In this document: positions 39,208 through 47,939 of the stretch, piece by piece
Layout: each line of letters opens with the position of its first letter
Position numbering within the stretch: the first letter of the stretch is position 1
Assembly: GCA_016188245.1 (NCBI GenBank)
Contig: JACPIE010000040.1
Coordinates: 1-64,000, forward strand
Length of the DNA stretch: 64,000 nt
Direction: 5' to 3'
Source: Candidatus Woesearchaeota archaeon
Lineage (GTDB): Archaea; Nanobdellota; Nanobdellia; Woesearchaeales; GW2011-AR4
Translations under genes and position numbers: made by a program
Notes under the pieces: model-generated
What the model saw: only the letters and a program-made list of their open reading frames with translations
Told to the model about the DNA's origin: nothing
Databases searched by the model: none

Positions 39208-40890
39208 ATGGAAAAATATGCCGTCAAGAACAAGGGCGAGGACAAATTCTGGGCGGACCAGGTAGCTGATGACGTAATTGAAAGGGTTGAAAGCAGCGAG
39301 TTTCTGAAAAGCCTTGCAAAAAAACATGGTTATATTGCATATGACGAGAAAACCCCGTCAGGCACCATCCACATCGGCTCAGGCAGGGGATGGATAATCC
39401 ATGATGCAATTGCAAAGGCTCTAAGGGACAAAGGAGTGAAAGCAAGATTCATCCTGAGCAGCGATGATACAGACACTTTGGACAAGCCGTCAAAAGAATT
39501 AAGCAAAGAAGATAATGAAAAATATAGGGGGATGTCCTTCAGGGATATTCCGAGCCCGGTTAAGGGATACAAGCACTTTGGCGATTATTATTTCAGGCAA
39601 TGTACGGAATTGTTTCCAGAATTTGGGATAGAAGCAGAGCTTGAGAGTACCGGAGATGAGTATTGCAAAGGCTCATTCAACAAGACAATAAAAATTGCGC
39701 TAGACAACGCTGACAAAATACAAAAAATTTATGCAGAATTATACGGAGAAGATGTTGCTTCTGCAAATAAGCTGCCATTCAATGTAAAATGCCCGGAATG
39801 CAGGAAGATTGCAACTACAATTGCTCTTGAATGGGACAAGGAAAAAGAAAAATTGTATTTTGAATGCAAAGAAGGAGTCGTAGAATGGGCGAAAGGATGC
39901 GGCCACAATGGATGGATATCGCCTTATGACGGAAACGGCAAGTTTCCATGGAAAGTCGAATGGGCTGCAAAATGGCCCACAAAATCGGTTATCGTTGAAA
40001 CAGCGGGCAAGGACCATTTCACAAAAGGCGGCTCAAGAACTGCAGCGTGCCGTTTCGCAGTTGATGTTTTTAGTTATCCCCCGCCTTACCCTTCAGACGG
40101 TTATGAAACTGGCCCGGGCTACGAATTTTTTAATGTCGGCGGCAAGAAGATGTCCACATCCAAAGGGCAGGGGCTGGGATTTGCTGATTCCGTAAATTAT
40201 GCTCCGGCCAAGATGCTGAGGTTCATGCTCATAAGAACAAGGCCGAATGCTGCGATTGACTTCGAGCCGTATGGCTCAAATGACCTGATTTTGCTGTATG
40301 AAAGGTACGACCAAGCAGAGAGGGTTTATTTCAACAAAGAGGATTTGGGGGAAAAAGAAAACAGAAGGCAGAAAAGGATTTATCAGCTGAGCCATATCGG
40401 AAAAATTCCGGACAGGTTTCCCCCGCAGGTAAGCTTATTGCATGCTTCCATGCTTGTCCAGATGTTTGAAAGTGAACACCAGATGATTGAATCGCTGCAA
40501 AAGACCGGCCAGCTTCCGGCGCATGCGCCCGAAGAAGAATTGGAGTGCATAAAAGAAAGGCTGAATTTTGCCAGGAAATGGGTCAAGGAATTTGCAGACG
40601 AGCAATATAGGTTCAAGCTGCAGCATAAGGCTCCGGAAGGGCTGCGCCTGGAGCACAAGCAGAAGAAAGCGCTGCATGAAATTGCCAGGCTGCTAAAGGA
40701 AAAGGAGTATGACGAAAAATTGTTATTCAATGAATTCTACAATGTCTCGAAGGGGCTGCAGCTGAAGCCTGAAGAGTTCTTCACATCAGCTTACAAGGTT
40801 TTGCTTAACAAGGAAAGAGGTCCGAAGCTTGCGCCTTTCATAATTGCAGTCGGAAAAGAGAAGGTGATTAGGCTATTCGAGAGTGTTTAG
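39208..40890 (+). CDS. lysK: lysyl-tRNA synthetase, class I
   Basis: PSGTIHIGSGRGWIIHDAIAKAL and GKKMSTSKGQGL signatures. Confidence 0.96.
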   Translation: MEKYAVKNKGEDKFWADQVADDVIERVESSEFLKSLAKKHGYIAYDEKTPSGTIHIGSGRGWIIHDAIAKALRDKGVKARFILSSDDTDTLDKPSKELSKEDNEKYRGMSFRDIPSPVKGYKHFGDYYFRQCTELFPEFGIEAELESTGDEYCKGSFNKTIKIALDNADKIQKIYAELYGEDVASANKLPFNVKCPECRKIATTIALEWDKEKEKLYFECKEGVVEWAKGCGHNGWISPYDGNGKFPWKVEWAAKWPTKSVIVETAGKDHFTKGGSRTAACRFAVDVFSYPPPYPSDGYETGPGYEFFNVGGKKMSTSKGQGLGFADSVNYAPAKMLRFMLIRTRPNAAIDFEPYGSNDLILLYERYDQAERVYFNKEDLGEKENRRQKRIYQLSHIGKIPDRFPPQVSLLHASMLVQMFESEHQMIESLQKTGQLPAHAPEEELECIKERLNFARKWVKEFADEQYRFKLQHKAPEGLRLEHKQKKALHEIARLLKEKEYDEKLLFNEFYNVSKGLQLKPEEFFTSAYKVLLNKERGPKLAPFIIAVGKEKVIRLFESV

Positions 40891-42053
40891 GCTAATTTTT
40901 TGACTTCCCTATAAGCTTCTTTCAGCGGAATTTTCTTGCTTTTGGCAATTCTGGCGCAATCCTCATATTCAGGCATTGCGTTTTTTACTTCCCCATTTGA
41001 TTTAGAAATTTTTATCCTTGCATTGCCGTATTTTGTCTTTATTGTTTTGATTTCTCTGTCAAGCTTTTTTCTTGTTGCGGCATGAATCCTGACGCCAAGA
41101 GTTGTTGTCTCGTCAAAAATGATGCCGCAAATCCTGTCAGTGTCCTTAATTTCACACAATGCGCTCAGCTTTACAGCAGGCCGCCCTTTTTTCATTGTAA
41201 TGTTTGTAAGATAAGCATCCAAAGCGCCGTTATCCATCAGCCTGTCCACAACATAAGGATAAATTTCCGGGTTCATATTGTCAATGTTTGTTTCAATGAT
41301 GTTTATGTTGTCATTCTGATTTTTATCCAATTCACCCAAAAAAACCCTCAAAACGTTCGGATGCCCAAGCTCTTTTGCTCCGGCGCCATAGCCGATTTTT
41401 TCAATTTTCATGGAAGGCATGCCTCCAAAATTATCGCAAAGGCAAGATATAATTGCAGCGCCTGTGGGGGTTACTAGCTCCGCTTCAGTGTTGTTGTGAT
41501 AGACCGGAACATTCTTTAGAATCTCCGATGTCGCAGGGGCAGGCACGGGCCATTTGCCGTGGGAAAATTCGACAAATCCGGTGCCGACATTGAGTTTTGA
41601 GCAATAAATTTTCCCTATGTTCAATTTTTTCAGGCCGATAACAGCTCCGGCCACATCAATCATCGTGTCAATCGCGCCAATCTCGTGGAAGTGGATTTTG
41701 CCGATCGGCTTGTTGTGGATTTTGGATTCTGCAGCTGCAATTTTCATGAATATTTTTTTAATCGTGCTTTTTGCTTCATTCTCCAGTTTTGAATTTTCTA
41801 TTATTTTGTTGATTTTCTTCAGATTGCTCTCTTCATGATGGTGCGCATGTTTTTCAATCACGTCGAATTTTGTTGCGGAAATTCCGCTTTTGATTGTTTT
41901 TGTTGACTCAATTGTATATCCCTTCAAATTTAATTTTTCCAGCTCTTTTCTTAAAAAGCTGATGTCCAGTCCTAAGTCAATCAGCGCCCCTGTTATCATA
42001 TCGCCGCTGATTCCTGAAAAGCAGTCAAAGTAAGCGGTTTTCATAAAAGTCAC
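40887..42053 (-). CDS. larC: LarC, nickel-pincer cofactor nickel insertion protein
   Basis: AYFDCFSGISGDMITGALIDLG, HFHEIGAIDTMIDVAGAVIGL, GYGAGAKELGHPNVLRVFLGE. Confidence 0.95.
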   Translation of the reverse strand: MTFMKTAYFDCFSGISGDMITGALIDLGLDISFLRKELEKLNLKGYTIESTKTIKSGISATKFDVIEKHAHHHEESNLKKINKIIENSKLENEAKSTIKKIFMKIAAAESKIHNKPIGKIHFHEIGAIDTMIDVAGAVIGLKKLNIGKIYCSKLNVGTGFVEFSHGKWPVPAPATSEILKNVPVYHNNTEAELVTPTGAAIISCLCDNFGGMPSMKIEKIGYGAGAKELGHPNVLRVFLGELDKNQNDNINIIETNIDNMNPEIYPYVVDRLMDNGALDAYLTNITMKKGRPAVKLSALCEIKDTDRICGIIFDETTTLGVRIHAATRKKLDREIKTIKTKYGNARIKISKSNGEVKNAMPEYEDCARIAKSKKIPLKEAYREVKKLA

Positions 42054-42790
42054 TTGTTCACCAGGCTTGCAAAATATCCTGCCCCGAATCCGTTGTCAAT
42101 GTTGACCACAACAACTCCCGGTGAGCATGAATTTAGCATCGTCAATAGCGGAGCTATCCCTTTAAATGAAGCCCCATATCCTACAGAAGTCGGAACAGCT
42201 ATTATCGGCTTTCCGAAGATGCCGGACACCACGCTTGGCAGCACACCATCCATGCCGGCAACAACTACAAGCACATTGGCATCATCAATCTTTTCCTTGC
42301 TGCTTAGTAATCTGTGCAATCCTGCAACCCCTACATCATAGATTCTTTCCACATGGCTGCCCATCGCCTCTGCTACAACCGCAGCTTCCTCTGCAACAGG
42401 CATGTCTGACGTTCCTGCGCTCAGCACAATTATCCTGCCTTTTTTCAGCTTTTTATTTTTGTTTATAATCATGGTTTTTGATATTTCATTGTATTGCGCA
42501 TTCTTAAAATGTTTTCTTGCTTCATTGAACATTTCTTCCGTTGCCCTTGTTGCAAGAACCTGGGAATTTCTTTCAGCAAGCTTTTTCACAATAGCGGCAA
42601 CCTGCTTTGTTGTCTTATTCTGGCAGAACACGACTTCCGGAAAGCCTTTCCTTAGCGCCCTGTGGTGGTCTAATTTTGCAAAGCTCAGATCCTCAAAGGG
42701 CAGAAATTTGAGCTCTTTCATGGCTTCGCCTGCATCCATCTTCCTGCTTGCAACGTTTTTTATTATTTTCCGTATCTGGCTTTCCTGCAT
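42050..42790 (-). CDS. larB: LarB, nickel-pincer cofactor biosynthesis carboxylase
   Basis: C-terminal AIR-carboxylase-like VLSAGTSDMPVAEEAAVVAEAMG...MDGVLPSVVSGIFGKPIIAVPTSVGYGASF. Confidence 0.93.
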   Translation of the reverse strand: MQESQIRKIIKNVASRKMDAGEAMKELKFLPFEDLSFAKLDHHRALRKGFPEVVFCQNKTTKQVAAIVKKLAERNSQVLATRATEEMFNEARKHFKNAQYNEISKTMIINKNKKLKKGRIIVLSAGTSDMPVAEEAAVVAEAMGSHVERIYDVGVAGLHRLLSSKEKIDDANVLVVVAGMDGVLPSVVSGIFGKPIIAVPTSVGYGASFKGIAPLLTMLNSCSPGVVVVNIDNGFGAGYFASLVNK

Positions 42791-42791
42791 T

Positions 42792-43595
42792 TTAGTTTTG
42801 CATCATTAAGTTCAAATTTCCGCTTTTGAAATTCGAGACTGTTATTTCACTGAATCCGATTTCATTGAATTTCTTCCTTATTGAATCAATATTTGAATCA
42901 ACTGCCTGCCTGCCATTTTCTTTGACTTCCACCCTTGCAGCATTGCCGAAATGCCTCACCCTTAATTCAGGAATGCCAATCTCCTTCAGGAAGTTTTCAG
43001 CCTGCTCTATCATCGCCAGCTTTTTCATTGTTATTTCCTGCCCGTAAGGCACTCTTGAAGACAGGCACGGGCTTGCCGGCTTGTCCCATGCATCTAATCC
43101 AAAATGTTTTGCAAGCTCTCTCACTTCCTGTTTTGTGAATCCTGCCTCTTTCAGCGGGCTTAAAATTTGATGCTCGTCTGCTGCCTGCAGGCCCGGCCTG
43201 TAATCTTCCAAATCATCAAGGTTTGTGCCGTTCAAAATGTTTTTGACTCCGAGCTGTTTTGACAGCTCTTTCAATTTAATGTACAATTCGCTTTTGCAGT
43301 AATAGCACCTGTTGTTCGGGTTTTTGAGGTAATTTTCATTTTCTGTCTCCTTTGTTTCGATTATTAAATGCCTTGCCCCAATCTGCATTGCAATTCTTTT
43401 TGCTTCTTCGAGCTCCCTTCTCGGCAATGACGGGCTGTCTGCAGTTGCTGCAATTGCTTTTTCTCCCAGCGCATCGTAAGCAACTTTAAGCAGCAAAGTG
43501 CTGTCTGTCCCGCCTGAAAAAGCCACTATGGCGCTGTCAATTTTTTTGACTGAATCTTTCAGTTGTTGGTATTTCTGCTTCAGCTGCTCGTTCAT
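42792..43595 (-). CDS. larE: LarE, ATP-dependent sulfur transferase
   Basis: AIVAFSGGTDSTLLLKVAYDALG PP-loop, NNRCYYCKSELY, ASPCLSSRVPYG. Confidence 0.94.
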   Translation of the reverse strand: MNEQLKQKYQQLKDSVKKIDSAIVAFSGGTDSTLLLKVAYDALGEKAIAATADSPSLPRRELEEAKRIAMQIGARHLIIETKETENENYLKNPNNRCYYCKSELYIKLKELSKQLGVKNILNGTNLDDLEDYRPGLQAADEHQILSPLKEAGFTKQEVRELAKHFGLDAWDKPASPCLSSRVPYGQEITMKKLAMIEQAENFLKEIGIPELRVRHFGNAARVEVKENGRQAVDSNIDSIRKKFNEIGFSEITVSNFKSGNLNLMMQN

Positions 43596-44263
43596 AGTAT
43601 CATTGCAAATCCTATTGTTATGCTTATCAGCCCTGTGCCGGCTCTCAATAATTGTTGGGCATTGTGCAGCCTGCTGCTCATTAATCTGAAAGGCAGCGAA
43701 ATGATTGCGCTTAAAAACATCATTCCAAGGATTGAGCCTGCCCCGAAAATGAGGATATATGCCAATCCTAATAAAGTTGACGGAATATCTGCCAAGATGA
43801 GCAATGTTAATGCAGCGCTCCCTGCAAGCCCGTGCACCAGCCCGATTACCAATGGCTTCTTGAATTGGATATGGCCATGCCCGTGATATTCTGCCAGTTT
43901 ATGCGAATGAAAATGAGCATGCTCAATATTTCCGTGCTTATGCCTGTGCAGGTGCATTTTTTCCCTCCTTATTGCAAGCAGTACGCTTATTCCCAGTATT
44001 ATGAGCATTGCAGCGACAATAAATTCAAGCGACAAAGCCAGCTTGTGGGGAATTTTGGTTTTTAGCAGCAGAACAGCCAAGCCTACTGCCAATAATGAGG
44101 CTGTATGCCCCAAGCCCCAAAACATCCCAAGCATTGAGGACTTGTTTATTGAAGAATGTCTTGATGATATTGCCGAAATGGCTGCAACATGGTCTATATC
44201 AAAAGCATGCCTCATCCCCGAAAAAAAGCCAAGCCCCAGCAGGCCTATAGGCATTAAATTCAT
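43592..44263 (-). CDS. nickel/cobalt transporter-like membrane protein
   Basis: GFFSGMRHAFDIDHVAAISAISS, His-rich loop HLHRHKHGNIEHAHFHSHKLAEYHGHGH, GLVHGLAGSAAL. Confidence 0.88.
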   Translation of the reverse strand: MNLMPIGLLGLGFFSGMRHAFDIDHVAAISAISSRHSSINKSSMLGMFWGLGHTASLLAVGLAVLLLKTKIPHKLALSLEFIVAAMLIILGISVLLAIRREKMHLHRHKHGNIEHAHFHSHKLAEYHGHGHIQFKKPLVIGLVHGLAGSAALTLLILADIPSTLLGLAYILIFGAGSILGMMFLSAIISLPFRLMSSRLHNAQQLLRAGTGLISITIGFAMIL

Positions 44264-44289
44264 GAAATAAAATAATCCAGCATTGTATT

Positions 44290-44353
44290 TAAATATTACG
44301 CTTTTTATAAGCGTGTTACGAAAATTATTTAAATCAGCTGATAAGAAGCTGAT
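44290..44353. promoter_or_regulatory. divergent promoter/operator region, Ni transporter and nikR
   Basis: ACGCTT-TTTAT-AAGCGT (44298-44314) and ATCAGCT-N7-AGCTGAT (44333-44353) inverted repeats near AT-rich TATA-like tracts. Confidence 0.5.
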
Positions 44354-44355
44354 GT

Positions 44356-44763
44356 ATGGACAGGGTCACAAGGACCGGAATCTCGTTTGAGCCGAAGTTG
44401 CTTAAGCTGTTTGACAGGTTCATAAGGGAGAAAGGTTACACAAACAGGTCAGAAGCGATAAACGACATAATAAGGGAAAGGCTGTTTCATCGCCGCCATG
44501 AGCAGGCTATCGGCACCATTAAAGTCACCTATGACCAGAGGATTGGGCATTACGGCAAGAATGTCTCGAACCTGCAGCACGATTACCACTGCCAGATCAT
44601 TTCTTCAATGCACACTTACCTGGACCACCACACCTGCCTGGAGCTAATTGTTGTCAAGGGAAAAGCCGACAGGGTCAATAAATTGCTGGAAAAGATTAAG
44701 AAGACAGAAGGTGTTAAGAAGGCTGAACTGGATTTGGAGAAACAAAAAAATTTTAGAGTATAA
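44356..44763 (+). CDS. nikR: nickel-responsive regulator NikR
   Basis: RHH domain RTGISFEPKLLKLFDRFIREKGYTNRSEAINDIIRERL; C-terminal HTYLDHHTCLELIVVKG metal-binding pattern. Confidence 0.96.
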   Translation: MDRVTRTGISFEPKLLKLFDRFIREKGYTNRSEAINDIIRERLFHRRHEQAIGTIKVTYDQRIGHYGKNVSNLQHDYHCQIISSMHTYLDHHTCLELIVVKGKADRVNKLLEKIKKTEGVKKAELDLEKQKNFRV

Positions 44764-45049
44764 CCACCGAAGGGGCATATCTGAATTGCTGCATATTGAG
44801 TTCTGCCGCAAGCCTTCTTTCATTTGATGAGATATAATCAAGTACTCTTCCCATTGGCAATTCCAATGCCCCTAGTCCGCTTCTTTCATATAATTCGTCT
44901 GCTGCAGCTTCGGCTATGCTTCTGGGCATTCCAGGGTCTATGCTTGTCCTGCCTAGCCTGAATGCTGCCCTTGAATTAACTCGATGGCTCACTGTTTCGG
45001 CAATTTGGATGATGTCCTCCTGCTTCAATCTTTCATTTATGAATTGCAT
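44753..45049 (-). CDS. hypothetical protein
   Basis: 98 aa ORF. Confidence 0.45.
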   Translation of the reverse strand: MQFINERLKQEDIIQIAETVSHRVNSRAAFRLGRTSIDPGMPRSIAEAAADELYERSGLGALELPMGRVLDYISSNERRLAAELNMQQFRYAPSVVIL

Positions 45050-45160
45050 TAATTATATGATCTATCTGTTTATTTATAAAAATTCCTAATTTTTGCAGAT
45101 ATCGCTAAAAACGGGATGGCATTAGAAAAACTTATAAACCATTTTCATTTCTGCCGCAGT

Positions 45161-45517
45161 ATGGGGAAATACCGCATGCTGGGTGGCAAAACAGTGATTG
45201 GACTGGCTGAAAAAGTCCGGATTCATCACCAGAAAGGCAGCAAGAGCGTCATTGCAAAAGTAGACACAGGGGCGACAAAGAGCTCGATTGACACGAACCT
45301 TGCTGCCGAGCTCAAGCTTGGCCCGGTAATAAAGTCGAAGCTTGTCAAGTCAGCCCACGGCTCAAAGCTAAGGCCGATAATTGAAGCTACAATTGAGCTG
45401 GCAGGGAAAAAAATAAAATCTGAATTCACGCTTGCTGACAGGGCCCACATGCAATACAGGATATTAATCGGGCAGAATATATTAAAAGACGGGTTTTTGA
45501 TTGACCCAACAAAATAG
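45161..45517 (+). CDS. retropepsin-like ATP-dependent zinc protease family (RimB-like)
   Basis: VIAKVDTGATKSSID active-site motif, YRILIGQNIL; TATA-like CTTATAAA about 30 nt before ATG 45161. Confidence 0.88.
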   Translation: MGKYRMLGGKTVIGLAEKVRIHHQKGSKSVIAKVDTGATKSSIDTNLAAELKLGPVIKSKLVKSAHGSKLRPIIEATIELAGKKIKSEFTLADRAHMQYRILIGQNILKDGFLIDPTK

Positions 45518-45601
45518 GTTAATAAATTCAAAGTCAGAAAATGAAAAAAACAAAAAAAAATGTAACGGATAATCATATTCTGAGCCTGATATTGTTTATC
45601 C

Positions 45602-45703
45602 GTGCGATTGATCTTGCGAAATCGCACTTGATTCCGCACTCAACTCTCAAAAATCCAAGATTTTTGATGATGCTCGGAAATATTGATTTCCGACATGGCG
45701 GAA
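45602..45703. repeat. hairpin plus dual-hairpin three-way-junction element (copy 3)
   Basis: GTGCGATT/AATCGCAC (45602-45627); outer TTCCGC/GCGGAA (45632-45637/45698-45703) enclosing TCAAAAATC-CAA-GATTTTTGA and CGGAAAT/ATTTCCG. Confidence 0.82.
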
Positions 45704-45710
45704 CAGTTTA

Positions 45711-46784
45711 ATGAAATCAGCTGTCATGTCATTGGGAAGCAAAAGCTCGCTGATGATAGTTGAAGCTATGAAGGGCTATTTTGATTCTGTGGAAAAAATT
45801 GACTTGAGGGATGTTGAGGTAAATTTAGGGGCAGGCAAGCTTGAAGTCATGTATGAAGGCAAGCAGCTTCCGCAGTATAGCTGCATTTATGCAAGGGGCT
45901 CTTTCAGATATGCCCCTTTGTTAAGGTCTGTGACAAGAACTTTGTACAGGAGCTCTTACATGCCAATAAGGGCAGAAACATTCACTTTGGGGCATGACAA
46001 ATTGCTTACTCACCTGGCCCTGCAGCAGTTCAGCATCCCAATGCCGACAACTTACCTTGCTTCCTCAACAAGGGCTGCAAAGAAAATTCTGAACGAAGTC
46101 AACTATCCGATTGTGCTGAAATTCCCCCATGGCACCCAAGGCAAGGGAGTCATGTTTGCAGAGAGCTTTGCAGCCGCCTCTTCCATGCTTGACGCATTGA
46201 TTGCCCTGAAGCAGCCGTTTCTGATACAGGAGTATATCGAGACAGGAGGCGTTGATGTGAGGGCTTTTGTTGTAGGCGACAAAATTGTTGCCTCGATGAA
46301 AAGGAAGGCTGTCAGGGGAGAAATGCGGGCCAATATACATGCGGGCGGGACAGGAGAGTCATGCACCCTTGACCAAAACACAAAAAGAATAGCGGTTGAC
46401 ACTGCAATCTCGATAGGGGCGGAAGTTTGCGCCGTGGACATGCTTGAAAGCCCGAAAGGGCCATTAGTCATAGAGGCTAACTTATCTCCGGGACTGCAGG
46501 GAATCACAAAAGCAACAGGGATTAATGTGGCTGACAAGATTGCAAAATACCTTTTTGAAAAGTCTGAAATTTTTTCTGCCCGGGACAGGGATGAAGCGAC
46601 TTTGAAGATATTTGAAGACCTCGGATTGAGCGGCGAGTTTGCGCAGCAAATCATCACAAACCTTGACTTCAGGGCTTCAAGAATTCTTCTGCCGAAGATT
46701 GTTACAGATATTGCACAGTTCGGCGAAAAAGACGAGGTTGTCCTGAAAGTTGAGAAGGGGAAACTGAGTGTGGAGAGGATTTAG
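45711..46784 (+). CDS. rimK: RimK-family ATP-grasp ligase
   Basis: YPIVLKFPHGTQGKGVMFAES, PFLIQEYIETGGVDVRAFVVGDKIVASMKRKA, VIEANLSPGLQGI. Confidence 0.93.
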   Translation: MKSAVMSLGSKSSLMIVEAMKGYFDSVEKIDLRDVEVNLGAGKLEVMYEGKQLPQYSCIYARGSFRYAPLLRSVTRTLYRSSYMPIRAETFTLGHDKLLTHLALQQFSIPMPTTYLASSTRAAKKILNEVNYPIVLKFPHGTQGKGVMFAESFAAASSMLDALIALKQPFLIQEYIETGGVDVRAFVVGDKIVASMKRKAVRGEMRANIHAGGTGESCTLDQNTKRIAVDTAISIGAEVCAVDMLESPKGPLVIEANLSPGLQGITKATGINVADKIAKYLFEKSEIFSARDRDEATLKIFEDLGLSGEFAQQIITNLDFRASRILLPKIVTDIAQFGEKDEVVLKVEKGKLSVERI

Positions 46785-46830
46785 ATTTTAAAATTATAGA
46801 TTGTTCATTAATAACTTAAGATAAAATATA

Positions 46831-47256
46831 ATGGACTATAACGAATATCTCAAATCTAAAGACTGGCAAAAATTGAGGACGAGAGCATTAAAAAGAGCCA
46901 ATTATAAGTGTGAATTTTGCGGAACAGTGGCTAAAATGATTCACCATGTCGAATACTTAAAAAAAGAAAATAGTGAAATTGAAAATATTAACCATCTAAT
47001 CGCTTGTTGCAGGAAATGTCACGACTTAAGTCATGGTATCCGTAATGATAAACCTATCATAAAAAATTTGGGGCAGAAACTAACGGATACTATCAATTTC
47101 TGTTTAAGGCTGAAAATAAATAGTGATATTATGAATGCGTTGGCAAAGAATCATGATTTTTTAGAATTTAATAGAAAAAAGAAACTTCGCATTTTGGAGG
47201 AGATTAAGAAAAAACCTTACAGAGAAATGTCTAACATTATTGAAACTAACTTATAA
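46831..47256 (+). CDS. HNH endonuclease-like protein
   Basis: ANYKCEFCGTVAKMIHHVEYLKKENSEIENINHLIACCRKCHD. Confidence 0.88.
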   Translation: MDYNEYLKSKDWQKLRTRALKRANYKCEFCGTVAKMIHHVEYLKKENSEIENINHLIACCRKCHDLSHGIRNDKPIIKNLGQKLTDTINFCLRLKINSDIMNALAKNHDFLEFNRKKKLRILEEIKKKPYREMSNIIETNL

Positions 47257-47353
47257 AACAAAAACTCATTTCTTGTCACAATCACATAAAACCATAACCT
47301 TTATATGTTAGTTATACTCTACATCTAATTATTATATTGAAAGTATAACTAAA

Positions 47354-47572
47354 ATGATGATATTAAAAACAAGAAAATGGGGGAGTTCAATAGGAATGGT
47401 TATTCCACAAAAAGTAGTTAAAGAGCTTAAAATCAGGGAAAACCAGGATATTATTGTAGATATAAAGCCAAAAGAGAACCCATTAAGAGAGTTGTTTGGC
47501 TCAGCAAGATTAAGCAAGCCAACAGAACAGCTGTTAAAAGAAATTCGAGGAAAAGAGAGCAAATACATTTAA
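47354..47572 (+). CDS. AbrB-type antitoxin
   Basis: MMILKTRKWGSSIGMVIPQKVVKELKIRENQDIIV. Confidence 0.88.
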   Translation: MMILKTRKWGSSIGMVIPQKVVKELKIRENQDIIVDIKPKENPLRELFGSARLSKPTEQLLKEIRGKESKYI

Positions 47573-47573
47573 T

Positions 47574-47936
47574 ATGTTCTGCCTAGACACCTATGCGCTT
47601 GCTGAAATAGGAAACGGAAATCCAAAATTTGCGGAATTTCTAAATAAGGAATTTGTTATAGCAGATTTAACAATAGCAGAATACTATTCTGTTTTGTATA
47701 GGGATGGCAAAGAAGACAAAGCAGTTTACTGGCTCAGCAGATTGGCGTCTTTTTGCAAGCCCGTTAGCAGGGAAATTTTAATCAAGGCATTAAAATATAG
47801 AATAGACAATAAAAAGGAAAATTTATCAATATTTGACTGTATTGGTTATCTTTACGCTTTAGAAAATAATCTGAAGTTCGTGACTGGTGATAAGGAGTTT
47901 AAAAACAAAGAAGGGGTGGTATTCATTCAAAAATAA
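47574..47936 (+). CDS. PIN-domain toxin
   Basis: CLDTYALAEI...LSIFDCIGYLYAL...FVTGDKEF. Confidence 0.88.
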   Translation: MFCLDTYALAEIGNGNPKFAEFLNKEFVIADLTIAEYYSVLYRDGKEDKAVYWLSRLASFCKPVSREILIKALKYRIDNKKENLSIFDCIGYLYALENNLKFVTGDKEFKNKEGVVFIQK

Positions 47937-47939
47937 TTT

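Noticed and set aside
45226-45639. 137 aa minus-strand ORF opposite the retropepsin-like gene
   Set aside because: Overlaps a recognised family on the plus strand and runs into palindromic DNA.
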